A DNA stretch of 64,000 nt, from NCBI GenBank assembly GCA_002438635.1, contig DJPX01000026.1:1473-65472 (forward strand), read 5' to 3'. This DNA is from Bacteroidales bacterium UBA6401. GTDB lineage: Bacteria; Bacteroidota; Bacteroidia; Bacteroidales; UBA932. Within the stretch, counting starts at the first letter, position 1; every line of letters starts with the position of its first letter. Positions 1 through 8,082 of this stretch are shown one piece after another. The notes under the pieces are model-generated. The model was given only the letters and a program-made list of their open reading frames with translations. It searched no databases and had not been told where the DNA came from. A program made the translations under genes and the position numbers.

Positions 1-58
<58 letters not shown>

Positions 59-101
59 TTGGAGCTTAACTTTTGACGCTAAGGCTCGCGGTTAAATGTG
101 A

Positions 102-124
102 ACAAGGCACTTTTAAAGCCTTGT
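102..124 (+). other. Stem-loop in the 16S-tRNA spacer
   Basis: Seven bases, ACAAGGC, pair with GCCTTGT around a nine-base loop between the 16S end and tRNA-Ile. Its place in the transcribed spacer suggests a processing or antitermination role. That is inference. Confidence 0.4.
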
Positions 125-144
125 ACTTATCTTCCTTTATATAT

Positions 145-218
145 AGGCTCGTAGCTCAGTTGGTTAGAGCGCCACACTGATAATGTGGAGGTCCGCGGTT
201 CAACTCCGCGCGGGCCTA
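145..218 (+). tRNA. tRNA-Ile (GAT)
   Basis: A full cloverleaf is readable. The acceptor AGGCTCG pairs with CGGGCCT (one G-T pair), the D-arm is GCTC, and the anticodon stem CCACA/TGTGG encloses loop CTGATAA with anticodon GAT at 179-181. The T-arm carries GGTTCAACTCC. The discriminator is A218 and CCA is not encoded. It sits 86 nt after 16S and 6 nt before tRNA-Ala, the standard rRNA spacer arrangement. Confidence 0.97.
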
Positions 219-224
219 CGTTAT

Positions 225-300
225 GGGGGTATAGCTCAGTTGGTAGAGCATCTGCTTTGCAAGCAGAGGGTCAAGAGTTCGAATCTCTTTATCTCCACCA
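225..300 (+). tRNA. tRNA-Ala (TGC)
   Basis: The acceptor GGGGGTA pairs with TATCTCC. The anticodon stem TCTGC/GCAGA encloses loop TTTGCAA with anticodon TGC at 258-260. The T-loop is a normal TTCGAAT. CCA is encoded at 298-300, unlike the other three tRNAs in this window. It is the last RNA gene before an intrinsic terminator. Confidence 0.97.
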
Positions 301-304
301 GAGA

Positions 305-339
305 AGAAGCACTTACAGAAATGTAGGTGCTTCTTTTTT
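305..339 (+). terminator. Intrinsic terminator after tRNA-Ala
   Basis: A 12-bp stem with one G-T pair (arms 305-316 and 323-334) closes a six-base loop and runs into six T at 334-339. It begins five bases after the tRNA-Ala CCA end, so the 16S-Ile-Ala transcript should stop here rather than continue into 23S rRNA. Confidence 0.85.
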
Positions 340-424
340 GTATATAATCGATGGTGTAGGAGTATGACACAAAAAAGAAGATGACTATCAGTACTTCGAC
401 TTTTTAGTCACCCTCTTTCGATTA

Positions 425-593
425 TTTAGTAACGTGAAAAAAATAAGTTGCGTCAGATTAGAATGAGATTTTCGAGGATAGATTTCTTTTCGAAAAAGGA
501 GTGTGCCGGTGGCACATAACTGATGAGAAAAGGAATATAGACCAAAAAGATTTTCTAAGATGATGCAGGTTATTTTTTGAAAGTTACTTAAAA
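425..593. repeat. MITE-like element, copy 1 (long form)
   Basis: The left end TTTAGTAACGTGAAAAAA and the reverse complement of the right end, TTTTAAGTAACTTTCAAAAA, are imperfect inverted repeats, and the similarity runs on for about 40 bp (shared AATAA, TGC, TCA and TTAGA blocks). Both arms recur in the 107-bp copy at 57186-57292. This copy has about 62 extra bases between the arms (roughly 479-540). It lies between convergent tRNA-Ala and mdh, has no coding potential, and ends about 9 bp from the mdh stop codon. Confidence 0.75.
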
Positions 594-602
594 GTTGTAA
601 TC

Positions 603-1595
603 CTAAAGATTTGGATTATCGTCTTTCCAGTTTTCTACAGGTGGAATGATTCCAAGAGTTATAATCTCGTCACGCATTTTACAAAGATGTTCATACGATG
701 ACCTGAGAGCTGCCATCTCCTCTGGCGTTCCCGTTGGCTCTGTGAAATGAACTCCACTAGCGTCAATGGTAGTAGGCATAGCCATCATCACATTTTTGAA
801 ACCACATTTGTCGCAATTTACATAGCAACCAGCAGGCAAGGTGAATTTCTCACCACCCATAGCGGCTTCTATCATTTTGATGGCGTTATATGCAGGACTT
901 TGGAAGGATGAACGTCCACGAAGTTTGATTATTTCAGAGCCACCCTGTATTGTCTTTTGCTTTATTTCAGCCATTTTTTCTGCTGAAAGTCCCATTTCAG
1001 AAAGAGGCTTTCCGTTAATCTTAACTTGAGATGCAAATACTGCCATCTGCTCTCCGTGTCCACCATAAGTATGAGCTCCTGTTACGCTGCTCTGTGGTAC
1101 TCCGAATTCCTGAGCAAGGTTACTCTGAAGACGAGTAGAATCAAGAGCTGCAAGAGAGGTTAACTGATTAGGCTTGAGCCCTGAATGTATAAGAGCCGTA
1201 AGTGCTGTAACATCTGCAGGATTGAAGATAACCACTACATGCTTTACATCTGGGCAGTACTTTTTGATGTAGTCACCGAATTGTGCTGCTATCTGACAGT
1301 TACCCTTTAAGAGGTCTTCGCGTGTCATACCTTCTTTACGAGGTGCGCCACCTGATGAAACGATGTATTTTGCATCGGTGAATGCCTCTTCAGGATTTAC
1401 GGTCCAAGTGATGTTTGCACCATCGAATCCGCAATGATACATTTCTTCTGCTACGCCGTGAACACCTGGCTCGAATATATCATAAAGACAGATGTTAGGT
1501 GTAAGTCCCAGCATAAGGGCTGTTTGAGCCATATTGGAGCCGATCATTCCGCCGGCGCCTACTATGGTCAGTTTTTCGTTTGTTAAATACTTCAT
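603..1595 (-). CDS. mdh: Malate dehydrogenase
   Basis: This NAD-dependent malate dehydrogenase interconverts malate and oxaloacetate in the cytoplasm, in the reductive or oxidative C4 branch of the TCA pathway. The N-terminal Rossmann motif GAGGMIG lies at residues 13-19. Substrate arginines fall in APRKEGMTR (R86, R92) and LDSTR (R155), an Asn in FNPAD (N125), and the proton-relay His in TYGGHGEQM is H180. At 330 aa it has normal length for the Bacteroidota lactate/malate dehydrogenase branch. It is monocistronic, convergent with the tRNA unit, and separated from the divergent sfp-like gene by 361 bp. Confidence 0.95.
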   Translation of the reverse strand: MKYLTNEKLTIVGAGGMIGSNMAQTALMLGLTPNICLYDIFEPGVHGVAEEMYHCGFDGANITWTVNPEEAFTDAKYIVSSGGAPRKEGMTREDLLKGNCQIAAQFGDYIKKYCPDVKHVVVIFNPADVTALTALIHSGLKPNQLTSLAALDSTRLQSNLAQEFGVPQSSVTGAHTYGGHGEQMAVFASQVKINGKPLSEMGLSAEKMAEIKQKTIQGGSEIIKLRGRSSFQSPAYNAIKMIEAAMGGEKFTLPAGCYVNCDKCGFKNVMMAMPTTIDASGVHFTEPTGTPEEMAALRSSYEHLCKMRDEIITLGIIPPVENWKDDNPNL

Positions 1596-1691
1596 AATAT
1601 CAAAAAATATTTGAGTTTATAAGCTTATTCAATTAATACTCATCATTCATCCCATCTCTTTGAGCCTTCGTTTACCTCTTTTAAAAAGACT

Positions 1692-1699
1692 CAAAGATA
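1692..1699 (-). promoter_or_regulatory. Candidate -7 element for mdh
   Basis: On the minus strand this reads TATCTTTG, a match to the Bacteroidota -7 consensus TAnnTTTG, about 97 bp upstream of the mdh start. I see no clear TTTG at the expected -33 distance, so it is tentative. Confidence 0.4.
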
Positions 1700-1929
1700 A
1701 AAGAAATCGCGTTTCTAATAAATGCCTTGAGTAATCGTTAAAAATTAATTGATAATCTTTATGGTCTTATTGCATTTATCATCGGTCGTGTGCTACATGA
1801 CTGGCACATTTCTTCTTCTCAAAGCAACCTGTCCTTATAAATATTTCTAAATTTCTACCAATTCAATTTTTTAAAACTTACTGAAAAACAAATTTTCGGC
1901 AAATTTAGCAAAAATCAAGGAAATAACAT

Positions 1930-1937
1930 TATATTTG
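1930..1937 (+). promoter_or_regulatory. Candidate -7 element for the PPTase gene
   Basis: TATATTTG matches TAnnTTTG and lies 19 bp before the ATG at 1957. No good TTTG is present at -33. The short leader is typical of this group. Confidence 0.5.
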
Positions 1938-1956
1938 CAGATGTCAAAAAAACTAT

Positions 1957-2598
1957 ATGGCACTATTTCTTACAAAGGATCTTGATGACCCCGCGCACTC
2001 GCGCGTAGGAGTCTGGAAAATTACAGAAAGCGAGGAAGAGCTTCGCTCTCTGACGTCCATACCCTCAGACGAACTTGAGGAGATTTCGTATATTAAAAGT
2101 GAATCACTTCGTAAGCAGCGGCTTGCGGTAAGGGCCTTGTTGGATGCTATGTTTGAAGATAAGGTGTATCTATCGCATCATGATAATGGTAAACCCTATA
2201 TCGAGAATAATGCAATCAATATTAGCATCACTCATACTGATCGCTATGTAGCTGTGATACTTAACGATGAAGATGAAGTGGGGATAGACTGTGAATCTCT
2301 CGATAGGGATTTTACAGCAGTAGAGAGGAAAGCTTTATCAAAAGAGGAGCTGGAGGATCTCGACGATGAACAAAAAAATGAGCAACTAGCCATATATTGG
2401 TGTGCTAAAGAAGCCATTTTTAAGTTAACGTCGCAGTATGACGTGGACTTCATAGAACAGATACACATAGATGGCTTTAAATTCCGCGATGAAGGCGAAT
2501 TGAGCGCTATTTTTACCGATAAGGATGGCTATGAACAGGAGTTGACGCTATATTATTTTACATTCGATAGACACGTTTTGGTTTGCGTCTCTGCGTAG
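1957..2598 (+). CDS. 4'-phosphopantetheinyl transferase family protein
   Basis: This Sfp/AcpT-type enzyme is predicted to move 4'-phosphopantetheine from CoA to the conserved Ser of a carrier protein. Motifs are VGIDCE (D111, E113, Mg binding) and WCAKEAIFK (K151-E152, K156). Residues 72-96 form the usual SHHDNGKP and NISITHT blocks. At 213 aa it fits the single-domain Sfp-like form. The window's acpP at 55160 is a natural substrate, but whether this enzyme serves fatty-acid synthesis or a secondary carrier cannot be read from sequence. It stands alone, upstream of nrdD. Confidence 0.85.
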   Translation: MALFLTKDLDDPAHSRVGVWKITESEEELRSLTSIPSDELEEISYIKSESLRKQRLAVRALLDAMFEDKVYLSHHDNGKPYIENNAINISITHTDRYVAVILNDEDEVGIDCESLDRDFTAVERKALSKEELEDLDDEQKNEQLAIYWCAKEAIFKLTSQYDVDFIEQIHIDGFKFRDEGELSAIFTDKDGYEQELTLYYFTFDRHVLVCVSA

Positions 2599-2657
2599 TA
2601 ACAAATCTGTTATAAGCATAACTCTATTTTAGAATAATTCAAAATATAATTATCTAT

Positions 2658-2689
2658 AGGATAGCTAATTAACATAAAATAGCTATCCT
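2658..2689. other. Perfect 10-bp inverted repeat downstream of the PPTase gene
   Basis: AGGATAGCTA and TAGCTATCCT flank a 12-base loop, 59 nt after the PPTase stop and about 23 bp before the nrdD promoter. No T-tract follows, so it is either a non-canonical terminator or an operator for nrdDG. The sequence does not decide. Confidence 0.5.
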
Positions 2690-2711
2690 GTGGAAAACTT
2701 TACTTGAACAG

Positions 2712-2746
2712 TTTTGTCTATTGTATCAAGTAAAATTCTATCTTTG
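2712..2746 (+). promoter_or_regulatory. Predicted nrdDG promoter
   Basis: TTTTG at 2712-2716 and TATCTTTG at 2739-2746 are 22 bp apart, close to the Bacteroidota TTTG-N19-21-TAnnTTTG pattern. Transcription would begin near 2751, about 50 nt before the nrdD ATG. I see no NrdR-box pair. Confidence 0.55.
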
Positions 2747-2753
2747 TATTTGT

Positions 2754-2784
2754 CAACTCTCACGGGACGGGAGTTGTTTTTTTT
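2754..2784 (+). terminator. Leader hairpin with T-tract before nrdD
   Basis: Eight base pairs (2754-2761 with 2769-2776, one G-T) close a seven-base loop and are followed by eight T at 2777-2784. This has the form of an intrinsic terminator but sits between the nrdD promoter and the ATG at 2803, essentially at the 5' end of the predicted mRNA. It may be an attenuator, a 5' stabilising stem, or a terminator for upstream transcription. Confidence 0.55.
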
Positions 2785-2802
2785 CACCACAAATGTAAAT
2801 CT

Positions 2803-5010
2803 ATGATTAAGTATGTAATTAAAAGGGATGGCCGGAAGGTTGAGTTCAATAATCAGAAGATAGTTGCTGCCATACTGAAAGCCATGAATGTGACAGAGGA
2901 CGGAGAGGATATAATCCTTGCCGCTAAGATAGCAGACACTATCTCCAGAAAACATTGTGAGGAGATGAGTGTAGAGGATATTCAGGATTGTGTAGAGATG
3001 GAGTTGATGAAAAGTCCTCGTAAAGAAGTCGCTAAACGCTATATAGCATATAGAAATCAGAGGAATCTGGCTCGTAAGGCTAAGACCACGGAGATTTTCC
3101 AAGAGATTATTGATGCTCAGGCTAATGATATTACTCGAGAGAATGCCAATATGAACGCAGACACGCCGGCAGGTATGATGATGAAGTTCGCATCTGAGGC
3201 TACAAAACCTTATGTTGATGAGTGTTTGCTTGCAGAAGATGTTCGTGAAGCTGTAGTGGGGGGATATATCCATATTCACGATAAGGATTATTATCCTACC
3301 AAGAGTCTTACTTGTCTTCAGCATCCACTTGATCTGGTGCTTGAGCATGGTTTAAAGGCGGGACATGGAGAAAGTCGCCCTGCAAAGCGTATCGAAACAG
3401 CGAGCGTGTTGGCTTGTATTTCTATGGAGACTGTACAGAATGAAATGCACGGAGGGCAGGCCATTCCAGCATTTGATTTTTATCTTGCTCCGTTTGTTCG
3501 TAAGACATTCCGTGAGGAACTTCGTAAATTAGGTGAGTATGATAATACCGACTATAGTTACCTAAACGATGTTGAACTGACAGATTATCTAAAGCGTGAT
3601 CTGACTGGGCTTGTGGGAGATGAGAGAGTAATTCAACAATGCGTGAATCAGACGGTGTCACGAGTGCATCAGTCAATGGAAGCATTTGTTCATAATATGA
3701 ACACTATTCACTCAAGAGGTGGTAATCAGGTGGTTTTCAGTTCTATAAATTATGGAACAGATACTTCTGCAGAGGGACGTTGCGTAATCAGGGAAATCCT
3801 TAACACTACTTATGAGGGTGTGGGAAATGGATCTACGGCTATCTTCCCTATTCAGATTTGGAAAAAGAAGAGGGGAGTCAGTTATCTTCCAGAAGATCCT
3901 AACTATGACCTTTATAAATATGCATGTAAGGTTACTGCGCGCAGGTTCTTTCCGAATTTTCTAAATCTAGATGCTACCTATAATCAAGATGCAGATTGGG
4001 ACCCACAAGACCCTAAACGTTATGTTCATGAGGTTGCTACTATGGGGTGTCGAACAAGAGTGTTTGATAATAAATTCGGCCCCAGAACATCCATTGGCCG
4101 TGGAAATCTAAGTTTTACTACCATAAATATAGTAAGGCTTGCAATAGAGTGTATGGGCATAGAAAATAAGGAGGAGAGGATAGCTACATTTATGAGTAGG
4201 CTCGATTGGGCTTTGGATATTTCAGCCAAACAGTTAAATGACCGTTTTAATTTCCAGAAAACTGCACTTAAAAAACAGTTTCCACTGCTTATGAATGGGT
4301 TGTGGATGGGTTCGGAGAAGCTTGGCCCGAATGATACTATAGAAAGTGTTATAAATCAGGGGACTCTCTCCATTGGCTTTATTGGCCTGGCCGAATGTTT
4401 GATAGCGCTTATTGGCCATCATCATGGGGAAAGCGAGGAAGCTCAGGAATTGGGGTTGAGGATAGTAAAGCATATGCGCGAACGTATAAATGGATACTCT
4501 GAAAGTTATCAGCATAATTTCAGTCTTTTTGCTACTCCTGCGGAGGGACTTTCAGGTAAATTTACCCGAATGGATAAAAAGCAATTCGGAGTCATAAAGG
4601 GAGTTACGGATAAGGACTACTATACGAATTCGAGCCATATTCCTGTTTATTTTCATTGTACACCAGAGCACAAGGCTAAAATCGAGGGCCCTTATCATAA
4701 GTATGAGAACGCAGGACATATTTTCTATGTGGAAATAGATGGAGATGCTACTCATAATCCACAGGCTATAATGCATATAGTAGATCTTATAGACAAATAT
4801 AACATTGGTTATGGTTCTGTAAATCATAACAGAAACAGATGCCTTGATTGTGGATATGAGGATGCATCGGAGGACTTGAAAGAATGTCCTCACTGTCATT
4901 CTACTAATATAGATACTTTACAGCGCATAACAGGCTATCTGGTAGGGACTACTAATAGATGGAATAGTGGGAAACTTGCCGAATTAAAGGATAGGGTGGT
5001 TCATAAATAG
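2803..5010 (+). CDS. nrdD: Anaerobic ribonucleoside-triphosphate reductase
   Basis: NrdD is the glycyl-radical class III ribonucleotide reductase that makes dNTPs without oxygen. The N-terminal ATP-cone (about residues 1-95, opening IKRDGRKVEF) provides allosteric control. The large barrel domain follows, with HIHDKDYY near residue 150. A Zn ribbon with Cys 680, 683, 695 and 698 precedes the radical motif RITGYL, which places the radical Gly at 711. At 735 aa it is full length. The stop shares one base with the nrdG start, so translation is coupled. It indicates anaerobic growth. Confidence 0.97.
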   Translation: MIKYVIKRDGRKVEFNNQKIVAAILKAMNVTEDGEDIILAAKIADTISRKHCEEMSVEDIQDCVEMELMKSPRKEVAKRYIAYRNQRNLARKAKTTEIFQEIIDAQANDITRENANMNADTPAGMMMKFASEATKPYVDECLLAEDVREAVVGGYIHIHDKDYYPTKSLTCLQHPLDLVLEHGLKAGHGESRPAKRIETASVLACISMETVQNEMHGGQAIPAFDFYLAPFVRKTFREELRKLGEYDNTDYSYLNDVELTDYLKRDLTGLVGDERVIQQCVNQTVSRVHQSMEAFVHNMNTIHSRGGNQVVFSSINYGTDTSAEGRCVIREILNTTYEGVGNGSTAIFPIQIWKKKRGVSYLPEDPNYDLYKYACKVTARRFFPNFLNLDATYNQDADWDPQDPKRYVHEVATMGCRTRVFDNKFGPRTSIGRGNLSFTTINIVRLAIECMGIENKEERIATFMSRLDWALDISAKQLNDRFNFQKTALKKQFPLLMNGLWMGSEKLGPNDTIESVINQGTLSIGFIGLAECLIALIGHHHGESEEAQELGLRIVKHMRERINGYSESYQHNFSLFATPAEGLSGKFTRMDKKQFGVIKGVTDKDYYTNSSHIPVYFHCTPEHKAKIEGPYHKYENAGHIFYVEIDGDATHNPQAIMHIVDLIDKYNIGYGSVNHNRNRCLDCGYEDASEDLKECPHCHSTNIDTLQRITGYLVGTTNRWNSGKLAELKDRVVHK

Positions 5011-5525
5011 TGGAATCAGAATTAAAAATCTCAGTATTGGATATAGTGCAGCAGACTATGGCAGATGGCCCTGGTCTGCGCACTTCGATTTATTGTGCAG
5101 GATGCGAGCATCATTGCCCTGGGTGCCATAATCCTCAGTCGTGGAATATAAATAATGGCAAATGGATGAGTGTCGATGAATTATTTGACATAATAGTATC
5201 AGATACCATATCAAATGTTACATTTACTGGCGGCGACCCTTTTTATCAGGCTGAAGCATTTACCGCATTGGCCCGAAGAATAAAGACAGAAACGAATAAG
5301 AATATATGGTGCTGGACAGGCTTCACCATAGAGCAGATAAGGCAGGATCCGGAGAAAAACCGTCTTTTGGAGTATATCGATACTCTGGTCGACGGCCCTT
5401 TTATCCTCGAGCAAAGGGATGTGACCTTGTTGTTTAGAGGCTCGCCGAATCAGCGTATCATATATTTAACGCCACAGGAAGAGGACATTTGCCCAGGGGC
5501 TGTGGAACTTATAAAACTTCGTTAA
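5010..5525 (+). CDS. nrdG: Anaerobic NTP reductase activating protein (radical SAM)
   Basis: NrdG uses a 4Fe-4S cluster and S-adenosylmethionine to place the glycyl radical on NrdD. The cluster motif is CEHHCPGC (C32, C36, C39), preceded by DGPGLRTSIYCAGC, and TGGDPF is the SAM-binding glycine motif. The start is a GTG that overlaps the last base of the nrdD stop. At 171 aa the length is usual. Its last four bases overlap the 3' end of the convergent EnvC-like gene. Confidence 0.95.
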   Translation: MESELKISVLDIVQQTMADGPGLRTSIYCAGCEHHCPGCHNPQSWNINNGKWMSVDELFDIIVSDTISNVTFTGGDPFYQAEAFTALARRIKTETNKNIWCWTGFTIEQIRQDPEKNRLLEYIDTLVDGPFILEQRDVTLLFRGSPNQRIIYLTPQEEDICPGAVELIKLR

Positions 5526-6682
5526 AGAAGCCAAGGCTCCGGATTTTGAGAATTTGTGCCTTTCCATAGTTGGAAGTGGAGTTGAGTTTCTCCTCCGATG
5601 GTGTCGACGATTCCTAACACATCTCCGCAAGATACTTTATCGCCAGCTTTTACATTTACTTGTTTAAGTCTGCAGTAGAATGTATAGTATTCACCATGCT
5701 GAACAAGGACGCATTGGTTGTATCCTGGCATCACGACTACTTGACATACTATTCCGTTAAAGACAGCGTGCACTTGAGCATTCGATGCTGTGGAAATATT
5801 TATCCCATTATTGAATGGGAGGTCGATATTTTTATAAACGGGGTGTTTTTGTTTCCCGTATTTCCCTATGATTGTGCCATCAACAGGCCAAGGAAGTTTG
5901 CCTTTATTCGCGGCAAATTCCTTTGAAAGTTTGATATCTACTTGCTTTTGTGGGCTACTTTTAGATTTCTTGTTCTGTTGCGCAATCATTTGCGCAATCT
6001 TTTTATTCAGGGCGTTGATCTGCTGCTGTTTGTTCTTTTTCTCTTTAAGGTAGTGTGTTTTATTTTTTTGTAATTTGTTTATTATCTGCTGCTCTTTTTT
6101 CTCTGTTGACTTTAATTTTGACAACTCGGAATTTCTTTGAGACAACAGAGTGGCATTAATCTGTTTAAGCGAATCTAACTGAGCTATCTCAATATTAAGT
6201 TTTTCTTTTTTCTTGTTAATGGCATAGGCCTCGTCGCGAAGGTTATCGGAGGCTTCTCGTAGGTAGTTGAAACGCCGAACAACCTGTTGAATATTTTCTC
6301 CAGAAAGCACATAGAGGAATCGTAACTTAGGATCCCGACTAAGATAAGCACTTTTTATCAAGCTTTGATAGTACTTTAGATTATCATCTAATCGTGCTTG
6401 AGTTTGCTTGATTTCTTTAGATTTTGAGCGCATCTTTTGATTAATCGAAGCGAGTTCTCTCTCCGATTCGGACACCAGCGACTTGCTTACCGCGATTTTT
6501 CTTCTTGTTAAGGCCAATTGGGCCGTGGCGTCAGAACTTTTGCCTTCATTGGCCTTTAACTGCTTGTCTATCTCGGAAATTTCCTTTCTTAGGCGCTCGA
6601 TTTCTTGCTTTTGGGCACTTTGCCCGTTGGAATATATGGATATGCCTAGTAGCAGCAGGATAATATAAAGCCTTCGTCTCAT
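5522..6682 (-). CDS. EnvC-like murein hydrolase activator (coiled coil + LytM/M23)
   Basis: A signal peptide (about residues 1-20, ending SNGQS) is followed by a long charged coiled coil to about residue 245 and a C-terminal LytM/peptidase M23 fold. The usual Zn ligands are not intact. The position of the H-x3-D motif reads NNGINI, and the HxH position reads QLHFQLW, so one of the two His is missing. This pattern is known from EnvC/NlpD-type activators that stimulate amidases at division rather than cut peptidoglycan themselves. It probably acts in the periplasm. It overlaps the upstream TPR gene by 4 nt. Confidence 0.85.
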   Translation of the reverse strand: MRRRLYIILLLLGISIYSNGQSAQKQEIERLRKEISEIDKQLKANEGKSSDATAQLALTRRKIAVSKSLVSESERELASINQKMRSKSKEIKQTQARLDDNLKYYQSLIKSAYLSRDPKLRFLYVLSGENIQQVVRRFNYLREASDNLRDEAYAINKKKEKLNIEIAQLDSLKQINATLLSQRNSELSKLKSTEKKEQQIINKLQKNKTHYLKEKKNKQQQINALNKKIAQMIAQQNKKSKSSPQKQVDIKLSKEFAANKGKLPWPVDGTIIGKYGKQKHPVYKNIDLPFNNGINISTASNAQVHAVFNGIVCQVVVMPGYNQCVLVQHGEYYTFYCRLKQVNVKAGDKVSCGDVLGIVDTIGGETQLHFQLWKGTNSQNPEPWLL

Positions 6683-7998
6683 TTCGAATTATACATATTC
6701 ATATAGAAATCTGCCAGGTCTTTTTCTCCTAAGGCTTCTAGAGTCTTAGAATAGTGGTATAAGGATTCTTTGCTGTTACTTCCACCATATACCATACATT
6801 TTTTAAAGTAGGATTTGGCTTTTTCGTAGTCTTTCTTTTGATATAGTATCCAACCGTAAGTATCTAGAAACGATGCGTTTTCCGGCTCCATTTTTACTGC
6901 CTTCATACTCATTTTTTCTGCTTTTTTTAGGTTTTTACCATCAAGGCATAGATTATATGCGTAATTGTTGAGAATGGTAGCATCGTTAGGACACAGCTTC
7001 AGTGCTTTATCGAAACATTGGTAGCTTTTTTTCTTTTCACCTAGTCTATAATATGAATCTGCCATCATAGAATAAAGGGCAGCCCTATCGGTGTTTACTT
7101 TAATATGGCTTAAGGCTTTTTCGTATATAGAAATTTTTTCTTTTTCATCAATAGAGAGATAAGATAGAGTTCCCCATCCCGTTAGTGTTTCAGGATAATA
7201 TTCAGTGAGAGTTTCAAAATGTTTTTTCGCCAATTCGGGTCTGCTTGTGTATATCGCCCAATTTCCGGCTAATTTTATACAAGAAGAGTCTTTAGGATGA
7301 GTCGTTAAAAGTGTATCGACAAGAGAGTCAAGTCTTTTGCCATAAATGCGATACGATGTGCCATCTGTCAGCTCAAGCACATTCCATAGATAATCGGCTT
7401 TTTTGGTTGGCGGTAAATCTCTGTCTGTTAAAAAAATAGGTATAGTTACAAAATAGGCAGATAGGTTACCTTCCGTTCTATATATTTCTGATAATTCAAG
7501 TGCGGCTGGGGCATAAGTGGGATCTAGGGCGAGCGCCTGCTGAAGGTGAATGGTCGCGAGTGAATCTTTTTTTGCTTTTAACTCATTTTCAGCCAGAAGC
7601 ATGAGGGTAAAAGGTGTATTGAACTTTTTAGGAAATCGTTTTATTAACTGTAAAGCGATTGAGTCGGCTTGTGCTTCCATTTCGGGGAATTGCGATATGG
7701 CGTTGTATAGAGTAAGGTAATAATTGTCATTAGTGGGATCTAATTTTACGGACCTTTGAAAGCACCCTATAGCTTTTTTATAGTTTCCCTCTACCCATAG
7801 GCATCGTCCCAGGTAGTACCATCCAGCATCGTTATCAGGCTCTGCTTTGACGAGCTTTTGAGCAAGTGGCTTTGCCTTAGAATAGTTGTCGTTGCTGATT
7901 AAAAGTGCGATATCCGTTATATGAATGTCAGCTGCATCTGCATTTGACCATACAGACAGTACTAGGAAAATAGATAATAAGAAGTGTTTAATTTTCAT
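6679..7998 (-). CDS. Exported tetratricopeptide-repeat protein
   Basis: I chose the ATG at 7998 over an in-frame start at 8088 because residues from 7998 form a clean signal peptide (MKIKHFLLSIFLVLSVWSNA) and the longer form would overlap the divergent sigma gene. The 439-aa product has TPR repeats at both ends, with hallmarks such as AGWYYLGRCLWVEGNYKKAI near the N terminus and the NNYAYNLCLDG and DTYGWILYQKKDYEKA units near the C terminus. TPR proteins scaffold protein complexes; the partner is unknown. It overlaps the EnvC-like gene by 4 nt, so a role in envelope or division complexes is plausible. Confidence 0.85.
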   Translation of the reverse strand: MKIKHFLLSIFLVLSVWSNADAADIHITDIALLISNDNYSKAKPLAQKLVKAEPDNDAGWYYLGRCLWVEGNYKKAIGCFQRSVKLDPTNDNYYLTLYNAISQFPEMEAQADSIALQLIKRFPKKFNTPFTLMLLAENELKAKKDSLATIHLQQALALDPTYAPAALELSEIYRTEGNLSAYFVTIPIFLTDRDLPPTKKADYLWNVLELTDGTSYRIYGKRLDSLVDTLLTTHPKDSSCIKLAGNWAIYTSRPELAKKHFETLTEYYPETLTGWGTLSYLSIDEKEKISIYEKALSHIKVNTDRAALYSMMADSYYRLGEKKKSYQCFDKALKLCPNDATILNNYAYNLCLDGKNLKKAEKMSMKAVKMEPENASFLDTYGWILYQKKDYEKAKSYFKKCMVYGGSNSKESLYHYSKTLEALGEKDLADFYMNMYNSK

Positions 7999-8034
7999 AT
8001 CCGATTTTATATCCCCAAAAATAGGCAAAAAACA

Positions 8035-8064
8035 TTGGAATAAGTAAAGTAAAGCGTAAATTTG
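8035..8064 (+). promoter_or_regulatory. Predicted promoter of the ECF sigma operon
   Basis: TTG at 8035-8037 and TAAATTTG at 8057-8064 are 19 bp apart, a good match to the housekeeping Bacteroidota promoter. The ATG follows 18 bp later. A minus-strand TATTTTTG at 8016-8023 could serve the divergent TPR gene. Confidence 0.65.
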
Positions 8065-8082
8065 GAAGGATTTTAATAGATA

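Larger units (their letters stand above)
1596..1956. other. 361-bp divergent intergenic region, mdh / PPTase
   Basis: No gene is visible. The stretch is AT-rich and carries divergent promoter elements: TATCTTTG on the minus strand at 1692-1699 for mdh, and TATATTTG on the plus strand at 1930-1937 for the phosphopantetheinyl transferase. An inverted repeat TCTTTGAG/CTCAAAGA with a wide loop overlaps the mdh element. Confidence 0.5.

Noticed and set aside
1785..1820. TGGCAC word as a sigma-54 promoter for the PPTase gene
   Set aside because: The -12 TTGC part is absent at the required spacing, and a better TAnnTTTG element lies nearer the gene.
2683..3348. Long minus-strand reading frame opposite nrdD
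   Set aside because: It lies inside the well-supported nrdD gene and has Ile/Leu/Cys-rich low-complexity composition typical of antisense frames, with no known motif.
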